From contig JAUPTC010000114.1 in assembly GCA_030762895.1 (NCBI GenBank), positions 34,501 through 98,500 of the forward strand: a stretch of 64,000 bases of DNA. The letters run 5' to 3'. The position numbers and the translations under genes are program-made. The notes below the pieces were generated by a model. The model saw nothing but the letters and a program-made list of their open reading frames with translations, was not told the origin of the DNA and made no database searches. Source of the stretch: Sophora flavescens. Lineage: Eukaryota; Streptophyta; Magnoliopsida; Fabales; Fabaceae. Position 1 is the first letter of the stretch. Every line of letters begins with the position of its first letter. Positions 44,259-58,600 of the stretch are shown here, piece after piece.

Positions 44259-47200
44259 TCATATGCCTTAATTGGGCTTAAGATGAGTAAGTTAGGCCCA
44301 TTTAAGAGAAGGAACATCGTGGACTGCACACTGATCCGCGCCAGAGAACTCGGGACCCAATTTAGCCTTTATTTTGGCCTAATTTGACAATTCTTGTGAA
44401 ACCTCAAATTGTAGGTATCTTCCTTATCTTTCTAGGGATAGCAAGATCACCAAAATCCGATATTCGTAGCTCTAATTATGCTCTGCGCAAGGCAACAAGG
44501 TCAGGATGAGTGAAAAATCCGAAAATTAACCATGTTTAGTAATTAAGCTCAATAATGTAAAAGGAAAAACATTGATGGTAAAAGTTGTCAAATTTTCGAC
44601 TCTCTCAGGCTTGTGTGGCTGTAAACTACTATTGATGCTTATTAATCATGACCTAACCCAAGACTAAATTAAGGGCCTCTGAATAAGCTTTCCAACAAGG
44701 TATCATATGCCTTAATTGTGCTTAAGATGAGTAAGTTCGACCCATTTAATTGAAGGAACATTATGGACTGTGCATTGATCCGCGCTAGAGAATTCGGGAC
44801 CCAATTTATCCTTGCTTTTGGCCTAATTTGACAATTCTTTTGATACCTAAAATTGTAGGTCTCTTCCTTATCTTTCTAGGGACAACAAGATCACAAAAAT
44901 CCGATATCTGTAGCTCTAGTTATCCTCTGTGCAAGGCAACAATGTCAGGATGAGTGAAAAATCCGAAAATTAACAATGTTTAGCAATTAAGCCCAATAAT
45001 GTAAAATCAAAAACAATGATTGTAAAAGTTGTCTAATTTTTGTCTCTCTCTGGCTTCTGTGGCTGTAAACTGCTATTTATACTTATTAATCCAGACCTAA
45101 CCCTAGGCCAAATTAAGGTCCTCTGAATAAGCTTTCCAACAAGGTATCATATGCCTTAAAAGGGCTTAAGATGAGTAAGTTAGGCCCATTTAAGTGAAGG
45201 AACATCATGGACTGCACACTGAAACACGTCAAAGAACTCGGTACCCAATTTTGCCTTGATTTTGGCACAATTTGACAATTCTTGTGAATCTTGAAATTGT
45301 AGGTGTCTTCCTTATCTTTCTAGGGAAAACAAGATCTCAAAAATCCGATATCTTTAGCTCTAGTTATGCTCTGCGAAAGGCAACAAGGTCAGAATGAAGG
45401 AAAAATCCGAAAATTAACAACGTTTAGCAATTAAGCCCAATAATGTAAAAGCAAAAACAATGATTGTAAAAGTTGTCTAATTTCCATCTCTCTTTGGCCT
45501 GTGCAGCTGTAAACTGCTATTTATGCTTATTAATCCTGACCTAACCCTAGACCAAATTATGGGCCTCTGAATCAGCTTCCAGCAAGGTATCATATGCCTT
45601 AATTGGGCTTAAAATGAGTAAGTTAGGCCCATTTAAGTGAAGGAACATCATGGACTGCGCACTGATCCGTACCAAAGGACTCGGGACCCAATTTAGCCTT
45701 GATTTTGGCCTAATTGGCAATTCTTGTGACACATGAAATTGTAGGTTTCTTCCTTATCTTTCTAGGGACACCAAGATCTCCAAAATCCGATATCTGTAGC
45801 TCTAGTTATGCTCTGCGAAATGCAACAAGGTCTGGATGAGTGAAAAATCTGAAAATTAACAATGTTTAGCAATTAAGCCCAATTAAGTCCAATAATGTAA
45901 AAGCAAAAACAAAGATTTTCAAAATAGTCTAATTTCCGTCTCTCTTTGGCTTGTGCAGCTGTAAACTGCTATTTATGCTTATTAATCATGACCTAACCCT
46001 AGACCAAATTATGGGCCTCTGAATTAGCTTTCCAACAAGGTATCATATGCCCTAATTGGTCTTAAGATGGGTATGTTAAGCCCATTTAAGTGAACGAACA
46101 TCATGGACTGCACACTGATCCGTGCTAGAGAACTCATGACCCAATTTAGCCTTGATTTTGGCCGAATTTGACAATTCTTGTGACACATGAAATTGTTGGT
46201 CTCTTCCTTATCTTTCTAGGGACAGCAAGATCCCCAAAATCCGATATTTGTAGTCTAGTTATGCTCTGTGCAGGGCAACAAGGTCAGGATGAGTGAAAAA
46301 TCCGAAAATTAACAATGTTTAGCAATTAAGCTCAATAATGTAAAATCAAAAACAATGATTGTAAAAGTTGTCTAATTTCCATCTCTCTTTGGCTTGTGTA
46401 GTTGTAAACTGCTATTTATGCTTATTAATCCTGACCTAACCCTAGACCAAATTAAGGGCCTCTGAATCAGCTTCCAACAAGGTATCATATGCCTTAATTG
46501 GGCTTAAAATGAGTAAGTTAGGCCCATTTAAGTGAAGGAACATCATGGACTGCGCACTGATCCGTACCAAAGAACTCGGGACCCAATTTAGCCTTGATTT
46601 TGGCCTAATTGGCAATTCTTGTGACTCATGAAATTGTAGGTTTCTTCCTTGTCTTTCTAGGGACACCAAGATCTCCAAAATCCGATATTTGTAGCTCTAG
46701 TTATGCTCTGCGAAATGCAACAAGGTCTGGATGAGTGAAAAATCTGAAAATTAACAATGTTTAGCAATTAAGCCCAATTAAGTCCAATAATGTAAAAGCA
46801 AAAACAAAGATTGTCAAAATAGTCCAATTTCCGTCTCTCTTTGGCTTGTGCAGCTGTAAACTGCTATTTATGCTTATTAATCCTGACCTAACCCTAGACC
46901 AAATTATGGGCCTCTGAATTAGCTTTCCAACAAGGTATCATATGCCCTAATTGGTCTTAAGATGAGTATGTTAGGCCCATTTAAGTGAACGAACATCATG
47001 GACTGCACACTGATCCGTGCTAGAGAACTCATGACCCAATTTAGCCTTGATTTTGACCGATTTTGACAATTCTTGTGACACATGAAATTGTTGGTCTCTT
47101 CCTTATCTTTCTAGGGACAGCAATATCCACAAAATCCGATATTTGTAGTCTAGTTATGCTCTGTGCAGGGCAACAAGGTCAGGATGAGTGAAAAATCCGA

Positions 47201-50200
47201 ATATTAACAATGTTTAGCAATTAAGCCCAATAATGTAAAATCAAAAACAATGATTGTAAAAGTTGTCTAATTTCCGTCTCTCTCTGGCTTGTGCGGCTGT
47301 AAACTGCTATTTATGCTTATTTATCATGACCTATCCTTAGACCAAATAAAGGGCCTTTGAATAAGCTTTCCAACAAGGTATCATATGCCTTAATTGGGCT
47401 TCAGATGAGTAAGTTAGGCCCATTTAATTGAAGGAACATCATGGACAGCGCATTGATCCGCGCCACAGAACTCGAGACCCAATTTAGCTTTGATTTTGGC
47501 ATAATTTAACAATTCAAGCGAAACCAGAAATTGTAGGTCTCTTCCTTATCTTTCTAGGGACAGCAAGATCACCAAAATCCGATATCTGTAGCTCTAGTTA
47601 TGCTCTGCGCAGGGCAACAAGGTCAGCATGACTGAAAAATCCGAAAATTAACAATGTTTAGCAATTAAGCCCAATAATGTAAAATCAAAAGCAACGATTG
47701 TAAAAGTTTTCTAATTTCCGTCTCTCTCTGGCTTGTGCGGCTGTAAACTGCTATTTATGCTTATTTATCATGACCTATCCCTAGACCAAATAAAGGGCCT
47801 TTGAATAAGCTTTCCAACAAGGTATCATATGCCTTAATTGGGCTTAAGATGAGTAAGTTAGGCCCATTTAATTGAAAGAACATCATGGACAACGCATTGA
47901 TCCGCGCCAGAGAACTCGAGACCCAATTTAGCTTTGATTTTGGCCTAATTTGACAATTCAAGTGACACCGGAAATTGTAGGTCTCTTCCTTATCTTTCTA
48001 GGGACAACAAGATCACCAAAATCCGATATCTGTAGCTCTAGTTATGCTCTGCGTAGGGCAACAAGGTCAGGATGAATGATAAATCCGAAAATTAACAATG
48101 TTTAGCAATTAAGCCCAATAATGTAAAATCAAAAACAATGATTGTAAAAGTTTTCTAATTTCCGTCTCTATCTGGTTTGTGCGGCTTTAAACTACTATTT
48201 ATGCTTGTTAATCCTGACCTAACCCTAGACCAAATTAAGGGCCTCTGAATTAGCTTTCAACAAGGTATCATAAGCCTTAATTGGGCGTAAGATGAGTAAG
48301 TTAGGTCCATTTAAGTGAAGGAACATCATGGACTGCGCACTGATCTACCAAAGAACTCGGGACCCAATTTAGCCTTGATTTTGGCCTAATTGGCAATTCT
48401 AGTGAAACCTAAAATTGTAGGTTTCTTCCTTCTCTTTCTAGGGACAGCAAGATCACCAAAATCCGATATCTGTAGCTCTAGTTATGCTCTGCAAAATGCA
48501 ACAAGGTCTGGATGAGTGAAAAATCTGAAAATTAACAATGTTTAGCAATTAAGCCTAATTAAGCCCAATAATGTAAAAGCAAAAACAATGATTGTCAAAG
48601 TTGTCTAATTTCCGTCTCTCTTTGGCTTGTGCAGCTGTAAACTGCTATTTATGCTTATTAATCCTGACCTTACCCTAGACCAAATTATGGGCCTCTGAAT
48701 TAGCTTTCCAACAAGGTATCATATGCCCTAATTGGGCTTAAGATGAGTAAGTTAGGCCCATTTAAGTGAACGAACATCATGGACTGCACACTGATCCGTG
48801 CCAGAGAACTCATGACCCAATTTAGCCTTGATTTTGGACGAATTTGAAAATTCTTGTGACACATGAAATTGTTGGTCTCTTCCTTATCTTTCTAGGGACA
48901 ACAAGATCACTAAAATCCGATATCTGTAGCTCTCCTTGTGCTCTGCGCAGGGCATGAAGGTCAGGATAAGTGAAAAATCCGAAAATTAACAATGTTTAGC
49001 AATTACGCCCAATAATGTAAAGTCAAAAACAATGATTATAAAAGTTGTCTAATTTCCATCTCTCTTTGGCTTGTGTAGTTGTAAACTGCTATTTATGCTT
49101 ATTAATCCTGACCTAACCCTAGACCAAATTAAGGGCCTCTGAATCTGCTTCCAACAAGGTATCATATGCCTTAATTGGGCTTAAAATGAGTAAGTTAGGC
49201 CCATTTAAGTGAAGGAACATCATGGACTGCGCACTGATCCGTACCAAAGAACTCGGGACCCAATTTAGCCTTGATTTTGGCCTAATTGGCAATTCTTGTG
49301 ACTCATGAAATTGTAGGTTTCTTCCTTGTCTTTCTAGGGACACCAAGATCTCCAAAATCCGATATTTGTAGCTCTAGTTATGCTCTGCGAAATGCAACAA
49401 GGTCTGGATGAGTGAAAAATCTGAAAATTAACAATGTTTAGCAATTAAGCCCAATTAAGTCCAATAATGTAAAAGCAAAAACAAAGATTGTCAAAATAGT
49501 CTAATTTCCGTCTCTCTTTGGCTTGTGCAGCTGTAAACTGCTATTTATGCTTATTAATCCTGACCTAACCCTAGACCAAATTATGGGCCTCTGAATTAGC
49601 TTTCCAACAAGGTATCATATGCCCTAATTGGTCTTAAGATGAGTATGTTAGGCCCATTTAAGTGAACGAACATCATGGACTGCACACTGATCCGTGCTAG
49701 AGAACTCATGACCCAATTTAGCCTTGATTTTGGCCGATTTTGACAATTCTTGTGACACATGAAATTGTTGGTCTCTTCCTTATCTTTCTAGGGACAGCAA
49801 TATCCACAAAATCCGATATTTGTAGTCTAGTTATGCTCTGTGCAGGGCAACAAGGTCAGGATGAGTGAAAAATCCGAAATTAACAATGTTTAGCAATTAA
49901 GCCCAATAATGTAAAATCAAAAACAATGATTGTAAAAGTTGTCTAATTTCCGTCTCTCTCTGGCTTGTGCGGCTGTAAACTGCTATTTATGCTTATTTAT
50001 CATGACCTATCCTTAGACCAAATAAAGGGCCTTTGAATAAGCTTTCCAACAAGGTATCATATGCCTTAATTGGGCTTCAGATGAGTAAGTTAGGCCCATT
50101 TAATTGAAGGAACATCATGGACAGCGCATTGATCCGCGCCACAGAACTCGAGACCCAATTTAGCTTTGATTTTGGCATAATTTGACAATTCAAGTGAAAC

Positions 50201-52555
50201 CAGAAATTGTAGGTCTCTTCCTTATCTTTCTAGGGACAGCAAGATCACCAAAATCCGATATCTGTAGCTCTAGTTATGCTCTGCGCAGGGCAACAAGGTC
50301 AGCATGACTGAAAAATCCGAAAATTAACAATGTTTAGCAATTAAGCCCAATAATGTAAAATCAAAAACAACGATTGTAAAAGTTTTCTAATTTCCGTCTC
50401 TCTCTGGCTTGTGCGGCTGTAAACTGCTATTTATGCTTATTTATCATGACCTATCCCTAGACCAAATAAAGGGCCTTTGAATAAGCTTTCCAACAAGGTA
50501 TCATATGCCTTAATTGGGCTTAAGATGAGTAAGTTAGGCCCATTTAATTGAAAGAACATCATGGACAACGCATTGATCCGCGCCAGAGAACTCGAGACCC
50601 AATTTAGCTTTGATTTTGGCCTAATTTGACAATTCAAGTGAAACCGGAAATTGTAGGTCTCTTCCTTATCTTTCTAGGGACAGCAAGATCACCAAAATCC
50701 GATATCTGTAGCTCTAGTTATGCTCTGCGTAGGGCAACAAGGTCAGGATGAATGATAAATCCGAAAATTAACAATGTTTAGCAATTAAGCCCAATAATGT
50801 AAAATCAAAAACAATGATTGTAAAAGTTTTCTAATTTCCGTCTCTATCTGGTTTGTGCGGCTTTAAACTACTATTTATGCTTGTTAATCCTGACCTAACC
50901 CTAGACCAAATTAAGGGCCTCTGAATTAGCTTTCCAACAAGGTATCATATGCCTTAATTGGGCGTAAGATGAGTAAGTTAGGTCCATTTAAGTGAAGGAA
51001 CATCATGGACTGCGCACTGATCTACCAAAGAACTCGGGACCCAATTTAGCCTTAATTTTGGCCTAATTGGCAATTCTAGTGAAACCTAAAATTGTAGGTT
51101 TCTTCCTTATCTTTCTAGGGACAGCAAGATCACCAAAATCCGATATCTGTAGCTCTAGTTATGCTCTGCAAAATGCAACAAGGTCTGGATGAGTGAAAAA
51201 TCTGAAAATTAACAATGTTTAGCAATTAAGCCTAATTAAGCCCAATAATGTAAAAGCAAAAACAATGATTGTCAAAGTTGTCTAATTTCCGTCTCTCTTT
51301 GGCTTGTGCAGCTGTAAACTGCTATTTATGCTTATTAATCCTGACCTTACCCTAGACCAAATTATGGGCCTCTGAATTAGCTTTCCAACAAGGTATCATA
51401 TGCCCTAATTGGGCTTAAGATGAGTAAGTTAGGCCCATTTAAGTGAACGAACATCATGGACTGCACACTGATCCGTGCCAGAGAACTCATGACCCAATTT
51501 AGCCTTGATTTTGGACGAATTTGAAAATTCTTGTGACACATGAAATTGTTGGTCTCTTCCTTATCTTTCTAGGGACAACAAGATCACTAAAATCCGATAT
51601 CTGTAGCTCTCCTTGTGCTCTGCGCAGGGCATGAAGGTCAGGATAAGTGAAAAATTCGAAAATTAACAATGTTTAGCAATTACGCCCAATAATGTAAAAT
51701 CAAAACCAATGATTGTAAAAGTTGTCTAATTTCCATCTCTCTCTGGCTTGTGCGGCTGAAAACTGCTATTTATGCTTATTAATCCTGACCCATCCCTAGA
51801 CCAAATTAAGGGTCTCTGAATAAGCTTTCCAACAAGGTATCATATGCCTTAATTGTGCTTAAGATGAGTAAGTTAGGCCCATTTAAGTCAAGGAACATCA
51901 TGGACAGCGCACTGATCCGCGCCAGAGAACTCGGGATCCAATTTCGCCTTGATTTTGGCCTAATTTGACAATTCAAGTGAAACCTGAAATTGTAGGTCTC
52001 TTCCTTATCTTTCTAGGGACAGCAAGATCACCAAAATCCGATATATGTAGCTCTAGTTATGCTCTGCGCAGGGCAACAAGGTCAGCATGACTGAAAAATC
52101 CGAAAATTAACAATGTTTAGCAATTAAGCCCAATAATGTAAAATCAAAAACAATGATTGTAAAAGTTGTCTAATTTTCGTCTCTCTCTAGCTTGTGCGGC
52201 TGTAAACTGCTATATATGCTTGTTAATCCTGACCTAACCCTAGACCAAATTAAAGGCCTCTGAATAAGCTTTCCAATAAGGTATCATATGCCTTAATTGG
52301 GCTTAAGATTTGTAAGTTAGGCCCATTTAAGTGAAGGAACATCATGGACAACGCACTGATCCGCGCCAGAGAACTCGGGACCCAATTTACCGTTGACTTT
52401 GGCCTAATTGGTAATTCTTGTGAAACCTGATATTGTAGGTCTCTTCCTTATCTTTCTAGGGACCGCAACATCACCAAAATCAAATATCTGTAGCTCTAGT
52501 TATGCTCTGCGCAGGGCAACATGGCTAGGATGAGTGAAAACAAAAAACAATGATT
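44259..52555. repeat. ~450-bp satellite array, segment 3, with a 2.68-kb higher-order duplication
   Basis: About 18 monomers with the AGCTTTCCAACAAGGTATC marker every ~440-455 bp. Two adjacent six-monomer blocks, about 46365-49040 and 49041-51735, are nearly identical at an offset of 2677 bp. For example, the private text TTTGGCTTGTGTAGTTG occurs at 46388 and 49065. The minus-strand ORFs of 60-78 codons (for example 46442-46678 and 49119-49355) are identical because of this duplication and are not genes. The final bases ATT (52553-52555) are the TSD of CACTA-2. Confidence 0.93.
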
Positions 52556-52975
52556 CACTACAAAAAAAGCTCATTTAGCAACTTAAAATAGTGACCGAAT
52601 TTGTTGGTTGCTGTTTGCGACCGAATTGTCGACCAATTATAGGATCTAAATCAAACACTGATTAGAGTTGATATTGCGACCGAAATAGCGACCGAAATAA
52701 AGCGTAGCAGAGGTATCGGTCTCTATTCTATTCGAAAAGAAAGGAAAATAAATGTCAAAAATTATGATGTTTTAAGCGCCAGAAATGGCGGCAGAGTTAA
52801 ATGCAACGGTTAAAATTTATTTTTATTTGCGACCGAAATTAAATCGGTCTCTAAACGGCGCGTAAAAATTAAAATAGAGCGTGTTAGCGACCGAATTTTA
52901 AATCGGTCGCTGAATTTATGGATTCAAATTTCAAATTAACCCATTTAGCGACTGATTTAATTCGGTCGCTAAAAC
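52556..52975 (+). repeat. CACTA-2 left terminal and subterminal repeats
   Basis: Repeated GCGACCGAA/TTCGGTCGC in both orientations, for example 52679-52702, 52830-52856, 52885-52912 and 52946-52971, forming short hairpins with TTAAATCGG centres. These are the expected binding sites for the element's own TNP1-like protein. Confidence 0.85.
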
Positions 52976-55605
52976 TAAAATCCCTAAATCGCGAGTCCTT
53001 CCCATTTCTTCCCAATTTCTCTCATTTCTTCTCTCTCTCTTGCACGTCTGCTCTTCCCTGCCACCACGCGACGTCTGTTCTCCGGTCACCGCCAGGCCAC
53101 CTCGATCCGGTGAGTGATTCCACCTTCTCTCTCTCTCTCTAATGTCTCTATGTCCCTGTAGCGCACCTGAGCCGCCTCCCTTGAGCCACCACTGTCCGCA
53201 GCTCCGGTGACACCACCACCACCAAGGGTAAGCTACCTTGTCTTCTCTCCTCTTCTCTCATTCTCTGTTTCTCTAACATAATGGATATTTGGTAGCAAGG
53301 GTAAGGGAATTAATGTAGAAGGTGGTGTAGTCATGGAAGGGAATGTGAATATAAAGAAAATGGAGGATGGTGGAAGGGGTATGAGATCATTTTAAGTAAA
53401 GAGGGGTGATACCTGGGTGTTTGTTGGGTATAAGATTTGGTAAAGTTGTTATTGCTCGCAGGTTATAAGAAATTATGAAGGGGCATGGTAATGCAAAACA
53501 TGGCAATGATAGTTGAAATTTTAGTTTGCTTGGGACTTTTATTGGTGTAGAATCGGTCTAAGGCGGGGCAGAACATGTTCTGTGTGTTTGGCATGGATGT
53601 CTTGTATTTTTGGGTCCTACGGGCTTAATGTGATGGATGTCTTTAAGTGTTGTGAGGAAGCTGATAAACCAGTCCTAACTTCCTTTGATCCACTTGGTAT
53701 TGTATAGTCATGAATCATGATTTTAAGCATTATGTAGTTCTAAACTCCACTTTCTAGGCCATTTCTCCAAGTTTATGCTTCATTCCATTTCTCACCATTT
53801 ATCCATTTATCTAAGTTGGTAAAAAACTTGTTTAGCTATATTTTTCTTCACAAAACCAGTAGCTACTCGAAAACCATCAGAATAGCAAAATTTCACTTCA
53901 CTTGATACCTAACCCAATGTGTAGGTACCTGACCAGATGCCTTATTTATAGATTAGGGAAGTTTGAATCCCAATCTAACACAAATTGATATCAAAATCGG
54001 TTGCTTCGGATCTAAGTAATGCGGCGTCACGTAGTGATGGCCATCACGGCTAGGCCATGACGGATTCTGCCTTGGAAATTCTTCACTGGTTGGTCTGTCA
54101 CGGCCGTGATGGCCATCATGGCCTGGCCCTGACAGCTTCTGACCTTTTCGTTCTTCTTTCTTTTTCAGCCCTGCTCGATCATGGCCGAGATTCCTATCAC
54201 GGCTAGGCCGTGATGGGCTCTCTTTGTCTCATTTTTCTTCACTTTTCAAGCCCGATCTTCATGCAATCTCCATCATGGTCAATCTTAAGCATTTTGATCC
54301 TTAATTCCTGCAAAACAACACCACAAAACCGTTTTGGTGTTTCACTGTTTTTGTGTCATCAACGAATGAGATCAACCAAACCATTTTTGTGTTTCACTGT
54401 TTTTTTTAATAAGCAGTTGCAGTACCATGATAACTTCCCAACTCTGCATGGATCCAAAAGTAAATTATAACTCTTTTAAGTGAAAATCTCAATATGAAAT
54501 TTGGTTTATAAAAATATATATCAAATTAGTATAAGGTTAAAAGTAATATTATCAATTGTTTTCATTTCAGCTCCGAAACGATTATTTTTATTTATGCATT
54601 ATAGGTCCTTGTCTTATCTTCGTTTTCAGATGATCCTACCTTATCCTTAATTTTTTTTGATTTTTCGAATAGGTCATTTCTCTCAATACTCTCTTTTAAG
54701 GTTTTGCATTGTCTAATAGGTACTGATATGTGTGGTCCTTCTAATTTATTATGTGAATTATCGTGTTGTTTGGTAGTGGAGAGTTGAGCTCAATAGGATA
54801 TGATCTTATCGATTGTATCTTTGATAATTTAATGTTTATGCATGTGTTTGTCAATATGTGTTGTTTGTTAGTGGAGAGCGAAGCTCAATAGGATGTGATC
54901 CTGTCCGAAAGGCGGGATGTTGGTTGTGTCTTTGATAATTTAGAAATTATGCATGTGTTTGACAATTAACTGCTACTTGTTAGTGGAGAGCGGAGCTCAA
55001 TTGGATGTTTGCTACAATATTTAATCTAAGTTTGTATTGATTTATGCTGCAATTTATATAAGCTCAACAATGTTGCAATATTTATAGGTTAATGGTTTTA
55101 TTTTCTGTTAGAGTTGATAATTAATTCTGAAAGCCTTAGTTTCCTATTTGAGATTCAATATTAATGAGCATGCGTAACTTATCAAGGTATGCATGCTCAT
55201 TGTATTGAATTTTGAATTGTCCAAGTGGGACAGTTTGGGAAAAAGCTTTTTCACACTCGTACAATAGTCATTTCCATGTTCAAATGCCTTATATATACTT
55301 GTTGAAATCTCGCCCCGATGCATTTCTTTTTGTTCTCTGGTGCATACTTGATCGCGGTGATTCTCACCGTGCTCGAGTCGTGTACTTGGAGACCGATGGG
55401 AAATGCTGCCAAAATTTTGTCAAGTATAAGGTATTTGAATATGGGAATAACTATTATTAGTCGAGTGTGGTAAAGGTTTCTTCTCGAATGGGATAGGTTC
55501 TTACCTTGTCATAAGAACGAGATTGATGGAGTTATTGGAATGCACCGTAATATATAAGTGTTATTATAGGATTGGTCAAGCTATTTAATTGCCAACAATG
55601 GATAT
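52976..55605 (+). promoter_or_regulatory. CACTA-2 leader, introns and non-coding 5' region
   Basis: A CT-rich leader (52995-53230) with CCACCACGCGACG and donors CCGGTGAGTG (about 53108) and AAGGGTAAGC (about 53223) resembles plant untranslated exons. The rest up to 55605 has no convincing gene. It holds three TCACGGCCGTGA-type dyad groups (54030-54061, 54097-54131, 54178-54214) like those of the solo LTR, followed by CCTGCAAAACAAC, which resembles text beside the solo LTR cluster. A ~100-bp unit, TAGTGGAGAGCGGAGCTCAA, is repeated at 54774, 54869 and 54981. An 82-codon ORF at 55212-55460 has no recognised domain. Confidence 0.5.
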
Positions 55606-58600
55606 TACGGAGAATCGGAAATGGATGTATCATAGGTTGGATTAGAATAAACGTCTTAGGGAAGAGTATAGAGTTGGAGTTGGTGAGTTTATAAGAGTTT
55701 GTTGTTAGCCAGGAGAGATTTATCACGATCAGGCGGTGATCAATTGAGGTGTCCTTGCAAAAGATGCAAGTGTCAATCTTTCAAAAGCGTGGATGGAGTT
55801 GTAGCGGATCTTTATGAGAAGGGTTGCATACACGATTACTATTGGTGGAGTAACCATGGTGAGACACTGCCTGACTTAAACCCGATTGTGTTTGAAGGTT
55901 CGTACTATGGAAGTGGTGAACGGAGGGATGAATTGAATCCATACGAGCAGCTGGTAATGGATCATGCTGGACCATCGATTGGTGTTGTACTAGAAGAAGA
56001 TGGGGAGAAAATGGTGGAATGGGTTCCCAATACATAGAGGAGAATCCGAATCCCGAAGCTCAAAGATTCAACGTGATGCGGACTGTTGCACGATCTCCAA
56101 AGTGGGAAGGATCTCGGGAGTACACGGAGTTGTCGATGTGCATGGAATGGTTGAGTATCAAATCTGACTACAATATGCAATAAGGTTGTTTTAATCACCT
56201 CACCAGGTCAGTGTCCAAGGCGTTGCCAGAAGACAATCGGATGCCTACTAGTTTTTATTATGCTAAGAAGTCTGTGGAAAATTTGGAGTGCAGGGTGTTT
56301 GAAAATTGATTGTTGCCCGAATGGATATATGTTGTACTATAAGGATAATTCAGCGGAAAGCATAACATGTTGTCGATTTTGTGGTGCGGATCGGTATAAG
56401 ACAACCACTGGGATGGGCATTGAGAAGAAGAGGTCGCTAAAAAGATGTGGTACTTTCCGCTCGTGCCAAGACTTACAAGATTGTACTCTTCGATGGCCAC
56501 TGCAGCTCACATGAGGTGGCATAGTGAGCATGAGAAGGATCAAGATGTCTTGTGTCATCCATCTGATGGAGAAGCTTGGAAGCATTTTGATAGGGTTCAT
56601 ATGGCATTTTCGCGAGACCCTCTCAATGTCCGATTGGGGTTATCTCTTGATGGATTTAATCCTTTCGGGCGATGCGGAAAAGCATACTCTTGTTGGCGAT
56701 TATCCTGGCCCGTACAATATTCCCGGGGATGTGCATGAAGCGGGAGTTTATGTTCCTCACGGTCATAATTAGGGTCCGTCTAATCCAAAAGGTAAGATTG
56801 ATGTGTACTTGCATCCGCTGATAGATGAGTTGACAATCTTTGTGGAATGATGGTGTGTTGACATATGGCGTATCTTTGAGGCAGAATTTCATCATGAAAG
56901 CAGACTTTGATGTGGGCCGATCAATGACTTTCTCGCTTATGGGATGATGTCGGGTTCGATGGCCGTGTGGAAGCTTGGATGCCCAATATGTATGGAGAGA
57001 TTGAAGGCATTCATGCTTAAAAATAGTCGAAAGATCTCATATTTTGATTGTCATCATCAATTCCTTCAGAATATCATCCTTATAGGCGGAACAAGAATGC
57101 ATTCAAGAAGCGTTGTGCGCGGAAACAACACCGCCTCCACCACGTTTGACTGGTCCTAATGTATGGCGCAAAGTACACTACTTGCCACTCGTCCATGAAT
57201 CCCAAGGAGAACATATTCCACGATTATGGCATCAACCATAATTGGACAAAACAAAGTATATTTTGGAGGTTGCCGTATTGGAGGACGCAGCTACTACTGT
57301 CACAACATTGATGTCATGCATCTTGAGAGGAATGTGTTTTTGAATGTGTTTGACAACTGTGATGGACATCAAGGGGAGGACAAAGGATACAAATAAAGCC
57401 CGATTGGATCTGGATGAAATTTGTAATCGGAAGGAGCTTGAGTTGCGGGGACGGTGGTCGTGGCGAGACTTATCAAACCGAAGGGCAAGTTATACACCAA
57501 GCAAAACCACAGAAATTGGCCGTCTGTAAGTGGGTTAAAGAACTAAAGTTACCAGGATGGGTATGCTTTCAATCTGGGTAGATGTGTTGACATTAAGGAA
57601 GCAAAGTTACATGGAATGAAGAGTCATGATTTCCACGTGTTCATGCAACGGTTGCTTCCAATTGCGTAGCAAATTTGGAACCCACTAGTTGAGCTTAGCC
57701 ACTTTTTCAGGGAGCTTACATCGACAACACTAAATGTGAATCAATTAAAGGATATGTAAGTCAAGAAACCCGTTTTGTTATGTGAGCTGGAGCAAATCTT
57801 CCCGCTGAGTTTCTTTGATTCCATGGAACACCTGCCAGTTCATCTACCTTACTAAGCAAGAGTTGGCGGCCCAGTCCAATTACGCTGGATGTATCCATTT
57901 GAGAGGTAAAGAACATCAACTATTTTACTTAATACATATGAAATTCACGAACACGAGTGCGTAGTTTAGCTTTCCCTAAAACTAGTAATTATTTTTATGC
58001 ATCCCTCTTTAATAGGTTCCTGCACTCCCTTAAACACAAAGTCAAGAACAAGGCATGAGTGGAGGGTTCCATTTGTGAAGCATACTTAGTAGAGGAGACT
58101 TCCACTTTTGCCTCTTATTTCTATCCGGACGAAGTTAACACGAGAAGGACAAGGATGCCTAGAAACGTTGATTCGGGCGAAGGAAGTTCAACTAGTCCTC
58201 CTATATCAATATTCAACTATCCGGGCAGATTTAGTGGCAAATCAAAAGGATATTTCTTGGAGCAGCATGACATTAATGCTGCTCATTTGTATATCCTTCA
58301 AAATTGTGAAGAGGTGGCGCCATATTTAGAGTAAGTTTCTACAATGTCCTTTATAAGTTCAATTGACATTTATGATTATTAATCGCCCTGTTGTTAGTCT
58401 CCCATATGTAGGATGTACGACAATTTTCTAAGGGATATCAACTTGACATTTCACACGATCGGGTTGATCGAGAAATTACTTCTCACTTTGCTACGTGGTT
58501 CGGTGAATATGTAGGTTATGCATCTTCATTTGTTGCAATACATTTTATCTCCTTAAATATATAGCATGTATAAGAATAATATAATATTTATTTTTAGGTA

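Noticed and set aside
45547..50637. Repeated minus-strand ORFs with LNGPNLLILSPIKAYDTLLE
   Set aside because: They fall entirely in satellite monomers and are repeated because the monomers are; they are closed by stops in most monomers.
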